From: Periconia sp. R9002
Lineage: Eukaryota; Ascomycota; Dothideomycetes; Pleosporales; Periconiaceae
Reading direction: 5' to 3'
Assembly: GCA_023627715.1 (NCBI GenBank)
Contig: JAMAHW010000032.1
Span: forward strand, 310,001 to 374,000
Length of the DNA stretch: 64,000 bases
In this document: one piece after another, positions 34,768 through 44,340 of the stretch
How positions within the stretch are numbered: position 1 is the first letter of the stretch
Layout: each line of letters opens with the position of its first letter
Made by a program: the position numbers and the translations under genes
Notes under the pieces: model-generated
Seen by the model: only the letters and a program-made list of their open reading frames with translations
Told to the model about the DNA's origin: nothing
Database searches by the model: none

Positions 34768-35286
34768 TCACCGATTCAACCCAACAAGCTTCAAACTAAG
34801 TCTCCTAACCCTCTCCTTCGCTCCCAGACTCCTCCTCCTTTCACTCAAATCCACATTACAAACATCCCGTCGCTCGCTCGCTCCCCTCTTCTCGAAACGC
34901 TCTTCTCCTCCTTTATCACCCGACTGCGACGATACGGACGAGACGGGGGCGACGTCGGGATTTTGCGCGTAGTACCTATTTCGAGGTGCAGGGAGAGGAC
35001 GTGTGCTAGGTTGTGTGATGGGTATCGAGTCCGAGCTGACGATGATGAGGGGAGGTGGAGACGTCGGAGACGTTGGCGTTTGGTTTGTAAAGGAGTGAGG
35101 GTGGGTGTTGCTACTGTTGTAGCTGGTGGTGGTGGGGGATGAGGTGTTGGAGTAATAGTTTGATGAAACGCCCGAGTAGTTTGATGAAATGTTGGATGAA
35201 GCGTTTGAGTCGTCGGAGCTAGACACGCGGCGGGGCGTGCTAGGCATGTGCATGGAACTTGTGTCACTGATGCTGCGGGTATGCAT
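34768..35286 (-). CDS. Hypothetical Ser/Asn-rich small protein
   Basis: A single-exon frame of 172 residues, start MHTRSISDTSSMHMPSTPRR. Residues 15-75 are Ser/Asn/Tyr-rich and probably disordered. A Pro-rich middle is followed by a basic tail (ERRRSLGAKERVRRLSLK) that could be a nuclear signal or nucleic-acid contact. No domain is recognised. The frame stays open further upstream to a GTG, but the ATG at 35286 is the first good start. The opposite strand also has a frame here, but with poorer composition. Confidence 0.5.
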   Translation of the reverse strand: MHTRSISDTSSMHMPSTPRRVSSSDDSNASSNISSNYSGVSSNYYSNTSSPTTTSYNSSNTHPHSFTNQTPTSPTSPPPLIIVSSDSIPITQPSTRPLPAPRNRYYAQNPDVAPVSSVSSQSGDKGGEERFEKRGASERRDVCNVDLSERRRSLGAKERVRRLSLKLVGLNR

Positions 35287-35316
35287 GGTGACGACGAGAC
35301 GAGTGACGGGCGTGTG

Positions 35317-35332
35317 TAGGTAGGTAGGTAGG
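35317..35332. repeat. (TAGG)n microsatellite
   Basis: Four tandem TAGG copies in the leader of the Ser/Asn-rich gene. The same tetramer recurs in other intergenic regions of this window. Confidence 0.8.
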
Positions 35333-35754
35333 CAAAAAGTATTCTTGTCTGTCTGCACTTTCAACAGGGCGAAAGGAGATGAAGGTTGGTTCCCGTCTCC
35401 TCCTTTTAAAGTTTCTTGAAAAGAAGGGTTTGGAAAGCTAAGGAACAAAAAGTTTATTACTTGCTCGAGAGCAATGCCTTCTTCAGCTGAAGCAGCCACC
35501 ATTACAACCACATTACTATATATAACCCCGCAAACAAGAAAAAAAAAACAACAAGCTCGAACCTACCTACCCAAGGCCTCCACTCCAAACTAAAAAAACA
35601 GCCCACCAGCCATGCTTCGTCGTTTAAAAAAAGACGAGATGAAGTGACGCTAGAATGCACTTTACCAACCCACTGATTCATTCATTCCAGAATCCTTCAA
35701 CGGGGCCTTACACTAACTTAACGAATGAAAAAAACCCCATCTTTCCCGTGTGTG

Positions 35755-36003
35755 TTAAAAAGGCCTCCCATAATCCACAACACTAACTGTTGATTCAAGC
35801 TCCATCATCCACACTGCCTCGTTTTCGGGGGGCGTGCCTTGTACATACAGCTCACACAATTCGTTCAGCCCATTGCGCTGGCTAGATGGTCCCTCGATCG
35901 AATACGAGAACACGCTTTCTCGGGATCGAACGTGGTTGGATGCATAATTCTTGGTATCAATCCACACAGTGTTATAGGGAGCTGCGCCCTTCGTGTAAGA
36001 CAT
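35755..36003 (-). CDS. Hypothetical small protein (82 aa)
   Basis: An ATG-initiated frame of 82 residues with ordinary amino-acid composition, start MSYTKGAAPYNTVWIDTKNY. It has no signal peptide, membrane helix or recognised domain. Composition looks like protein rather than noise, and the surrounding DNA has no better frame. It could also be the last exon of a longer gene, though no good upstream exon was found. Confidence 0.4.
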   Translation of the reverse strand: MSYTKGAAPYNTVWIDTKNYASNHVRSRESVFSYSIEGPSSQRNGLNELCELYVQGTPPENEAVWMMELESTVSVVDYGRPF

Positions 36004-37049
36004 AGGTAGCGATTCGATCAGCAGGTTTTATTCTTCGTTTGTGGAATGTATATACGATGTTTTCGCTATTAGGCGAGAAATAACTAACTAGTTGTGCCAA
36101 TGTTTGCGATGATGATGATGCTTTTTGTCGTGGCGGTGCAGAGCTAGCTAGCTTAGCTACGTGACTCGCTCACTGGTTGGATAGGATCGGCGTGCCACGT
36201 GCGCGTTAGCTTGACCGTTCAACATTGAAGTCTGATAATATCGTAAAGAACTTCTTCTTCTGTACGTCTTTTTATGTAGTCATGTTTTTGGATTTCTTCT
36301 CATTCTTTTAGAGAGGAACCGCGCCGTTGATTTTTACGGGTCAAAATCGTTTCTTTCCAAGCTGACCATGTCGTGATCTCAGCGTTCGCTGTTGTGAAGT
36401 GGACGCGTCACTACCGACTTCCTACATCAGGTCTTGTCAACTGGTCCCACTTCAGGCTCCCCAGTGGGGGCCATTTTTAACGTTGATTTCTTATGCTGTC
36501 CCTCCTATGTGAGGCTTAGCTTGGAGGATGCTGTGACTGGTCTGATGTTTTTTCTGCTGTACAGCAGAGGTTATACTGCTCCTTTCAACTTGCTACGAGA
36601 TTTTATTGTAAGCTGCCAGTCACTGCGAGGGCCTAGATAGGACATTGAAGATTATTTAGGAAATGTTGTGGGCAATGGAGTATAGACTGGATTTGATCTT
36701 GAGGTGAAAACGAACAATGATTCATAATTTGAACATAGATTTCTGCCTAGAAACCAGGATATGCCCAGTGGTGCCTCCTACGCTCTAAACGCGTGAATCA
36801 GTTGCGAACCGCAATTTGCTGACCGCTCTTGATATCCCTCCCGTGTTCCGCTTGTTGTATTCTGAAAGGAGACGCCTAATCAACAAAACCCTTTTTGGTT
36901 CGTCGTTCTCATTCGCCGTCCTTCTCGACTCCTTTTCTTCTGAAAATTGTGCCGTTGGAGGGTGGAGGCCTATTCTGGGCACCTACCCTAGAGTATTCGG
37001 TCATTTTTTGCTTCACTGCTGTACTTGAGATTTAAATGGCCAAAGGCTT
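36004..37049. other. Intergenic, no supported gene
   Basis: About 1 kb. A GCCACGTGCG E-box string occurs near 36194-36203. Frames at 36434-36640 and 36785-37028 show no pattern. Confidence 0.5.
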
Positions 37050-38678
37050 TCATTTGTCCTTTTTGGATGCTCGTGTCGCCGATTTCTTGACATCATCGTC
37101 ATTTTTGGCAGTCTTGGTGGGGTCGTCTTCTTCGTTTGTTGAAGCATTCCTTTTCGTAAAGTCCTTCCAAATACTCTCCTTGCTTCGATCGGAGATCGGT
37201 GCAGCCTTTCCAAGCATTGGGAAGTCTTCTTTCGTGGTGGGATCCTTGGGTATCTTGTCCTTTCTTGATTTTAGTTGCGAATGGCGATAGGGAAGAGATT
37301 CAATCGCTTTTGGACTGTCAGCCAAGATTTGCTCGTGCTCATCTTGACTAGTTGCCTTTGTTGGAGCAAGTTGTGGGTACGAAGAGACATCAAAGGGGCT
37401 CGTAACTTCTGAAATGTGTGGACTGCGCGATTTTTGGCTCTTAGCATTTGTAGCTGCAGAGACATTGGGAGTGTCTTCATCGTCCCCTAACTCATTCTTT
37501 GGGACTAGGCAGTCATCTAACGGTTTTCCCGGCCGTTTTTTCGAGGGTTTTAGATATTCCAGCAAGCCAGCCTCAGAACGCACGCCGGAGGGAAGTGTAT
37601 AAGATATTTCCGTGTCCGTTTCCGTATCTGTGTCCGTGTCTGTGTCCATGTCCATGTCCGTATGCGTTTCCCTATCGTTGTCCTCGTTTTTTGATAACCA
37701 TGTTCTCCCAATAACCTCCTCCCAGTTCGCCTTGAGTGTCTTTTGAGGTACTTGACTTGCCAATATGGTTCTTATTCGTGGATCCGGATGTCTTGAGGAA
37801 ATATCTGAGGCCGCCTGGGGATCTGCGCCGTGGTGTAGAAGCATCAGCACTATCTGGTATACATTTTGATGTATCTCCCATTTGATTATAATATTCGAGG
37901 AAAGGTCTTGCTTCACAACGGTACGTAAAGCGTCATTGTACACATCTTTCAAAGATGGATTTGTGGCGTGACGGTCGCCAAGGTAGTGACATACCAATCG
38001 GACCAGTTTTCTTATACATGCCAAATGTAGAGCGACTTCGCCGTTTGCACCCACTTTCGTACTACAAGGAAGAATATCGCGAGATAGAACGATAGCTGCG
38101 CTCACATGCCCGCGACCTATAGCAAAACGGAGTGGTCTTCGTTCTCCTCCAATGGTTTGACTCGCTCCGCATGACAATAGAAATTTCACCATCTTGGTAT
38201 GGCCACGAGCGGCTGCAAAACAAAGTGCAGTTATGGAATTCGTCACCCTTTGTTTGTTCACATCGCTACCCAGCATTATCATCTTTCGAGCTATCGGTAT
38301 AATATTCTTAGCTGCTGCGTATTGGAGAACCCTCGTGTGGGTACATTGCTTCATGCTGTTGACAGCGAGTATTTTCGTGATGAAAGAGTAATGGCGCTGA
38401 GTAGCCTGGGCAAAATGACTGATGTATTTTGGAACCCGTACGTACTGAGCAATCCTGGAAATGATTTCAGGCGGAAGCCGGAAAACCCCAGATTTATAAA
38501 AGTACCTGTTGAGATAATCGGTGGTAAAAGAGCGAAGCTCGCGGCTGGATCGACCAAGAATTCTAATGTCCGGCACACTGAGACAGGAAACGATTTCGAT
38601 CAGGAGTTCATTTGGAAGGTTTAAAAGGCCTTTGGACTGCAGGGTTCCTTTTGTCGTTATTGATGGTTGCGTTGCCAT
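37050..38678 (-). CDS. F-box and ankyrin-repeat protein
   Basis: A single exon of 542 residues; the ATG at 38678 is the first true start (frame open 11 codons further upstream). An F-box lies at about residues 18-60 (LLNLPNELLIEIVSCLSVPD). A second F-box-like stretch follows directly (FRLPPEIISRIAQYVRVPK). Ankyrin repeats occupy about residues 110-310, for example SITALCFAAARGHTKMVKF and IVLMLLHHGADPQAA. The C-terminal half is charged and disordered, with an Asp/Thr run (DMDMDTDTDTDTETDTE) coded by a hexanucleotide repeat at about 37610-37665. F-box proteins recruit substrates to SCF ubiquitin ligases, with ankyrin repeats as the likely substrate binder. The target is unknown. Confidence 0.85.
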   Translation of the reverse strand: MATQPSITTKGTLQSKGLLNLPNELLIEIVSCLSVPDIRILGRSSRELRSFTTDYLNRYFYKSGVFRLPPEIISRIAQYVRVPKYISHFAQATQRHYSFITKILAVNSMKQCTHTRVLQYAAAKNIIPIARKMIMLGSDVNKQRVTNSITALCFAAARGHTKMVKFLLSCGASQTIGGERRPLRFAIGRGHVSAAIVLSRDILPCSTKVGANGEVALHLACIRKLVRLVCHYLGDRHATNPSLKDVYNDALRTVVKQDLSSNIIIKWEIHQNVYQIVLMLLHHGADPQAASDISSRHPDPRIRTILASQVPQKTLKANWEEVIGRTWLSKNEDNDRETHTDMDMDTDTDTDTETDTEISYTLPSGVRSEAGLLEYLKPSKKRPGKPLDDCLVPKNELGDDEDTPNVSAATNAKSQKSRSPHISEVTSPFDVSSYPQLAPTKATSQDEHEQILADSPKAIESLPYRHSQLKSRKDKIPKDPTTKEDFPMLGKAAPISDRSKESIWKDFTKRNASTNEEDDPTKTAKNDDDVKKSATRASKKDK

Positions 38679-39817
38679 CTTGTCGATGTATCTATCGGCT
38701 GCGCTCTCCAAAAGCGCGCGTGGGGGAGAAGGTAGCAGGTGTGGGGTAAAAGGGCAACAGGCTTGGAAGGTTACACAACAGTGGCTTGCACGTCACCTAA
38801 ATTGAAGGGGGTTGAGGTTAGAGCTTCCGCTTATTTTGGACGGTGGTGGGTTGAGCGTAGCAAAAAAAAGGTATTATATACCATGACTAAGCAATATGCA
38901 TGGTCGCAAATGGGGGAAGGTGAAGTATCTATTAATACTTGATCGATGGTTTGTGGAGGCACCTGGGGTTCAATGTTTGTTTAAGAACCATGGCTCGATA
39001 ATGACTCCTCCCCCACTAATCCCTTTCTTCTTGTGTGATCCCCCGTGACTCCTTCTACCGGCAAATACAATGCCACGCGATGACATATACTATTATACTA
39101 TTATTATTTTTTCGTATGAGTAGGCATTGCCCTTTGTACTGTGGTACTATAAAATCATCCACTTCTGGTACTATTATATTAATAATGACTCGCGGTACCC
39201 ACAACGATGATTCATTACAGAAAGGTGTGCACAAGTCGACTGAGCGTACGATTGCTTGCTTTAATCAAATACAGATGCTGACTTACGTGCGCAAACAATT
39301 GCCTGTGTGCCCGTCCTGGCCGAGGACGTTACTAAGTGCTCCCCCCTGCCTGTGTCGATACCAAGGTCAGCAATACTCTGTGATGATCAAATTAAATTTC
39401 AATTTCATTCAGATGCTGACCTAGACTCCTGACATAGTCGCATGAGTCCAGCTATTCACGCGTGCATATTCTCAAAAATACTTTTTTAGTCAGTATTCTA
39501 GGACGTCATCACATCAAAAGTATTTTCCTTTTCGCAATCGATTAGGGTAGTCAGTCACGTTATAAACAATAGGTAAATATCTCAGACAATGAATGTCCTT
39601 GGCTGGGTGAGGTGCACACGGGTAACTATTGGTCACGAGACGAATCACATATGATTGATCAAAAACGGAACTTTTCCAAACAGTGACAGGCCATCTTTTT
39701 CTAATGAATCGCACAGATGACCATGAGCGCCGCAAACCTCAATATAGGATGATAGAATCTCTAACGCCCTCCGACAATGCTAGATCCGAGTTTCTTCTTC
39801 TGGACCATACTGGAATT
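38679..39817. other. AT-rich intergenic with repeat relic
   Basis: AT-rich DNA between the F-box gene and the kinesin gene, with TACTATTAT-type stretches at 39085-39110. A 75-bp segment at 39341-39415 is shared with the right end of the window. No intact gene is supported. Confidence 0.5.
39341..39415 (-). repeat. Dispersed repeat copy A (degenerate)
   Basis: About 65-75 bp matches 62781-62855 with conserved blocks CTGTGTCGATACC, AGCAATACTCT and AATTTCATT in the same order. Read on the minus strand, it gives a broken frame (MKLKFNLIITEYC, stop, PWYRHR) that parallels an open one in the other copy. This suggests a relic of a coding mobile element or duplicated gene. Confidence 0.55.
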
Positions 39818-41355
39818 TCAAGAATCAGTCACCGATTCATATGCCCCCGAAGTCTCCCTCCCCTGCGCCCGCTCCATCTTGTTTTGCGCCTCCAACTGAA
39901 GTTGCCGTAATTTTGCCAGAAAGGCTTTGGCATGACGGAGCTTCACATTGGGGCATTTTTGGCAGCGATACTCAAGTTCTGTACTCGATAGATTGAAAAA
40001 CTGAGCTCCTGATTCGCGGGGAGCTACCACGTTTGGTAACACCGGCGGAGTTCCTGACTACATACGTGCACACGTTAGCCATATCAAATGAGAAGGAGAC
40101 AAGTGAGTAGAATAAACTCACATTTTCCTTGATCCAGTTCTTCAACTGCGAGTTCGTCCAGTTGCTAGGCATATCCGGATCAGGATCCTCGTTCGATGGA
40201 ACCAAAACCCGCAACATCTCTGCAAACCGCAACGTGTTCTTGCTAGGTCCAACATCCGCGATACTCGGGTTCACGCAAGCTATAACGACAGTCTTGCATG
40301 TCCGAGCACCATTTGTATCAAAGACATGCTTCAGCACCTTCGTCAAAGCACTGCGTCGGAATGGAATATGCGGTAGTTTAACTCCTGCTTTCCGTTTCCC
40401 AGACGACGAAACAGCGTCTGCTTCGGCTTTCCCCCGAATACAATCTTTGAGTACGGATAAGCTGTTGTTAATTTCCTTGGTTTCGCGCATGCGGTCTGCG
40501 CCGTGTGCTGCGACGTCGCGGGCGGCCTCGGATCCGGCGAGGTCGATTAGGTATAAGAGTCCGTCCTTCTCAGTCTCGTGGTTCTTGATACGGATGCGGC
40601 AAATGGCGTGTGAACGGGACGAAGAATCGTTTCTGAGGGTAGGTGCGGTACGTCTGAAGGACGTTGCGCGTTCGATGAGATCGCTCATGTCTTCTTTGTT
40701 GTGTATCTGATGTTCGGTAACCCCCATCATCTGCGTGACGCCCTGAGAGTCTTCGAGGAGTGAGATGGGTTGACGGTTGTTCAGGAGATCAAAGGCGGAG
40801 TTTCCTGCTAGATCGATGATGGTTAGGTAGATATCCCGGTTCGCGTCGAGGTTTCCTGCCATTAATGTTTGTGCGACTAGTTGCTCCATTCTGCTGATTG
40901 TGAAGGTTTTGCCTGAGCCGGTTTGACCGTAGGCGAAGAGGGTTCCGATACCGCCGTTCCAGGCGAAAGGGACTAAGTCGGTCACGATGTCTTGGAAGAT
41001 CTCATCTGTGGTTGTCTCTTGGCCGAATATTCGGTCAAGCTGGTAGTCGTAGGACTACAGATATTTGCAATTAGCGATAGCTATGATTGGCTTCAAGTGA
41101 TATGCGCCTTACCTTGAGTGTAGGAAGCCCTTTGGGGTGATTGTAGAGATCATGAATGTCCACCACATTCTGTTGTGCGGATCGAGGGAAGATTGCGGAA
41201 GGAAAACTCTCTTCCGGCGAAAGAGGCTTGATTCTAGCGCTGACTAGCATGTTTTCACCGGCTATTCCTGTCGAAATGCGTGGTTTTGGTATTGGGTCAA
41301 GCGCTCCCACGAGCAAGTGGTATCTCGCAATGTTATCGAGGTAGAAGCGCTCCAT
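39818..41355 (-). CDS. Kinesin motor-domain protein (possibly kinesin-13-like)
   Basis: Three exons on the minus strand, 41355-41113, 41054-40122 and 40057-39818, give 471 residues. The motor core has the P-loop AYGQTGSGKT (residues 122-131), switch I NDSSSRSHAICRI, switch II YLIDLAGSEAA and KEINNSLSVLKDCIRGK. FRRSALTKVLKHVF and ACVNPSIADVGPSKNTLRFAE complete the domain. Only about 80 residues precede the motor, and the tail is short, with a Cys pair (YRCQKCPNVKLRHAKAF) and a helix rich in Leu/Gln. No long coiled coil for dimer formation or cargo is visible. The short neck and core strings recall kinesin-13-type microtubule depolymerases, but subfamily is unsure. All splice phases are zero. 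Confidence 0.88.
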
Positions 41356-41735
41356 TTAGTTTGCGAAGATCTGACTGTAAAGTTTTCTAACTGTTCTTTT
41401 GTTGTAAAGTTGATACGCCGGAATAGTTGAGATTGGCGGAGTTTGTCGTCTGGATCTGAAAGTTTATTGAACGAATTGCAAACGAGGTGCTGATATGCTC
41501 ACATATTTAAGTCCAGGGGTAGCAAACAAAACGGATGTTTGTTCCTGCATGGCGGGGTACGCCCTCGGCAGCCAGCATTAGGCAACAGGATGATGTTCGT
41601 GTATGAAATGGGTCCCATGGCTCCAAAATTGACATCTACTACTAATCTTGAGTCTAAATTATCCTAATGATTGATACCCCGGCCTGGTTGAAAGTAGTGT
41701 CAGAAACATAACAAAGCTGTCTATGGATCTAGTGT
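41356..41735. other. Intergenic between threonine aldolase and kinesin genes
   Basis: 380 bp holding the kinesin promoter and threonine aldolase 3' end, both on the minus strand. Nothing else seen. Confidence 0.6.
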
Positions 41736-42797
41736 CTAATTCTGTCTTCGCCATTCGTCCAGTAATTTGCACAATCCCATAACATCTTCATCAGTCGTGT
41801 GAAAGCTCGCAACAAATCGACAAAGCTGCTCGTCCTCCCCAATTTCAAAATTCGCTGGTGTCGGCCACTCGTAGAAAATAACGTCCTTTTCCTTCAACGT
41901 GGCAACGAGTGACTTTGGAAAGACCACAAATACCTCATTGGATTGCGGCATTCTTGTCAATCGACCAGACTCCGTTTGGAGAATTGCTGAAGCGATATGT
42001 ACAGCTCTGAGATTTGCAATGCCCGCTAGATCCAACCAAAGGTCATCCCGAAAGTACGCATCGAACTGCGCTGAAATGAACCGAGACTTGGAAAACAGTT
42101 GAGCGGCACGCTTTCTAATATATGGGAAATCGCTCGCTTTCGTTTTATCGAACAGGACGACGGCCTCTGCGCACCAGCATCCGTTCTTAGTGGCTCCGAA
42201 TGATAGCATATCGATTCCACGCTTCCAGGTCATTTCGGCAGGTGTGCAGTTCAAGGAGACCAGAGCATTCGCGAATCGCGCACCGTCCATATGTAGCGGG
42301 AGGCCAAAGTCTTTCGCAACAGCGGCAATGGCATCTATTTCATCGAGGGAATACACAGTCCCTGCTTCTGTGGCCTGCGTGATGGAGATAGCGTTGGCCC
42401 GTCCAGCATGTACGTCGCCGTCCATAGACGCGACCTTTTTGCGTAGCAGTCCTGCGTCAATTTTCCCTTCTGCTCCATCAACAGTCGCGATGCGAAGCTG
42501 GCCAGAAAGGAACTCAGGCGCACCGCATTCATCCACGACGATATGTGCTTCGCGGTGCGCAAGGACTATACCACCCGGCTTCCCCACCAGACTGAGTGCA
42601 AGAGAATTAGCCGCGGTGCCGGTTGCAACGTAGAAGACGGCGACATCGCGCTCGAAGATCTCGCTGAAGCGTCGTTCTACTGCCTTGTCGAGCTCGTCGT
42701 TGCTATATGGTTTGCTGTAGCCACTCGCGTGAGTTTCTAAACTTTTGGTGATGGCGGGGTGAGCTCCGGCCCAATTATCCGAGGCGAAGTGCAGCAT
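41736..42797 (-). CDS. Low-specificity L-threonine aldolase (PLP enzyme), bacterial-type
   Basis: A single intron-free exon of 353 residues. It is a fold-type I PLP enzyme: Lys204 in LSFGATKNG forms the Schiff base, Asp171 in LHMDGARFANA contacts the pyridine nitrogen, and His81/His85 (HREAH) are the ring-stacking/catalytic histidines. The N-terminus LHFASDNWAGAHPAI and the strings SITQATEAGTVYSLDEIDAI and KRAAQLFSKSRFISAQF are, from my knowledge, close to proteobacterial threonine aldolases. The enzyme splits L-threonine or L-allo-threonine to glycine and acetaldehyde. Lack of introns in an intron-rich neighbourhood fits, but does not prove, acquisition from bacteria. Confidence 0.93.
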   Translation of the reverse strand: MLHFASDNWAGAHPAITKSLETHASGYSKPYSNDELDKAVERRFSEIFERDVAVFYVATGTAANSLALSLVGKPGGIVLAHREAHIVVDECGAPEFLSGQLRIATVDGAEGKIDAGLLRKKVASMDGDVHAGRANAISITQATEAGTVYSLDEIDAIAAVAKDFGLPLHMDGARFANALVSLNCTPAEMTWKRGIDMLSFGATKNGCWCAEAVVLFDKTKASDFPYIRKRAAQLFSKSRFISAQFDAYFRDDLWLDLAGIANLRAVHIASAILQTESGRLTRMPQSNEVFVVFPKSLVATLKEKDVIFYEWPTPANFEIGEDEQLCRFVASFHTTDEDVMGLCKLLDEWRRQN

Positions 42798-43013
42798 TGG
42801 TGCTCACTTTTGAAGAACTCGTAATTTGGATGATAAAGTCTTAGAGAAGAACCGATATAATGTGGGATTGATTTTGTAGATGCTTTAGTTGGTCGGTGAT
42901 GCACGAATTCAACAACAACATGTAGGGCGCGCCAAGAAATATTTGCCGATTTGTAAATAGAGCAGTAGAGACCCGTTCATGTCACACCCTAGGAAGTTTT
43001 AGTCTTTTAGGGT

Positions 43014-43551
43014 ATGGTTGAGGAACAAGCGAGAAAATTAACGCAAAGTGTCGTATGTATAACAAACAATACCATTCTGTCTGGAACTTCTACCAGTGTC
43101 GATGACGCGATCTACTTGTTACATTGTCGCAGGAATAGCACTAGTTACCCCATATTTTGCTAACGATTGCCGCATGGTTTCAAAATGTCTAAGCCTATCA
43201 CGTGCACGTCACCTTCACCAGCCCTCTAGATGTTGTTAAGGTCCGTATGTACTAATGAATGAGTGGGACACGTAAAATCTCGAAAAAATGCGGGATAAGA
43301 GTTCATAACTGACCAACGAACGTCGAGTGAAATCAAGAAAAGTTCACCAGCAAGCCAAGCAAGGTGGAGAAGGACGAGGAAAGAAGCCTTCAAGCTCTGA
43401 AGCTAAGGACGCAAAGGCTCAGAAGCTGGAGAAATCTGGAAATAATGTCGAAGAAGATCAGTCAGAGCAAGTCTTCGTCCCTTGTCTCCTTCCCAAGCGC
43501 AATGAAAACGTTCGCGTAGAGGTACGCGTCAAACTCGAGGAGGAAAGTTGA
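43014..43551 (+). CDS. Doubtful small Lys/Glu-rich gene or remnant
   Basis: An open frame from 43309 to a TGA at 43549-43551 codes a Lys/Glu/Gln-rich segment ending VFVPCLLPKRNENVRVEVRV plus a short acidic tail. It has no ATG of its own. A possible first exon from the ATG at 43014 (MVEEQARKLTQSV) to a GTATGT donor at 43053 joins in phase to an acceptor ending at 43350. This intron would be about 298 bp. The join is guesswork; the segment could be a gene relic. Confidence 0.2.
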
Positions 43552-44159
43552 ACTCGGATTGGATTGGAAAAAGATGACATTTTAGCTTTTCATTGTGTGC
43601 AAAACTGGTGACCTACCCTCAGACAAAGCTCAAACCCGTGAAATAGCGCTCACGATAATAATACATTTCATTCATTGACTTGATTCCTCACGGCGTAGTT
43701 GTCCGCAAAGTCCTGCCGTGACAACAATTTAGCGTCGTGTGTGTAGCTAACGCGTGGTCTTGAATCGTGAGTCGTTACGGCGTAGCAAGACTAATCTAGC
43801 AACACTGCCCAATAAATAAATCCAACTCAGCCTTGAAATCAGTAAACCGATTCCTTGGCAACAGGTAGCCAGACTAAGCACTTAACGACCCATATTCTGC
43901 TTCTGGCAATGTCGAGTCTATCCATGAGTAGCATTGCTTATGTATACTACACAATAGCTTTTCTCGATGAGGCCAATGGTGCCTGGTCTGAGTGCAGCGT
44001 TTTCACATCCAACATCTGTACTTGGACTTCGTTCGTGAATGCCTCGCCGCATAACTACAGCGCCCAGTGTGAGAATTCAGGTACCCAGCTAGACAATGTG
44101 ATGCGTGTTGCGTGGTGAGAATGAACGAGGCGTGGTTCTTGGAGATGAATGTTCGGACG

Positions 44160-44167
44160 TATATAAA
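44160..44167 (+). promoter_or_regulatory. TATA box candidate for the SOD-like gene
   Basis: TATATAAA lies 174 bp before the SOD-like ATG. The position fits a TATA element plus a CT/CA-rich leader. Confidence 0.5.
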
Positions 44168-44340
44168 CGTGGTGGGTGTCGTGGGCAGAGGTATCATTCT
44201 TTACCTTTTCACACGCAATCAATTCACTCGCTACTACTATTCCGCAAACCTTTTCCAAATTCCCACTCTCTACTCTTTTTTTTACCCCCCATCACCACTT
44301 CTTCCAATTCAATACCAAAATATATACCCCCACCAACACG

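Larger units (their letters stand above)
42798..44340. other. Intergenic with a possible small gene remnant and a TATA box
   Basis: 1.5 kb between divergent threonine aldolase and SOD-like genes. It holds the low-confidence candidate at 43014-43551 and a TATATAAA at 44160-44167. CT/C-rich leader DNA precedes 44341. Confidence 0.5.

Noticed and set aside
34667..34972. Plus-strand 101-codon frame antisense to the Ser/Asn-rich gene
   Set aside because: Composition mirrors CT-rich leader DNA, there is no domain, and the minus-strand frame is longer and more protein-like.
43855..44118. Short frame before the SOD-like gene
   Set aside because: It begins at TTG and shows no family pattern; it lies in the promoter region of the next gene.
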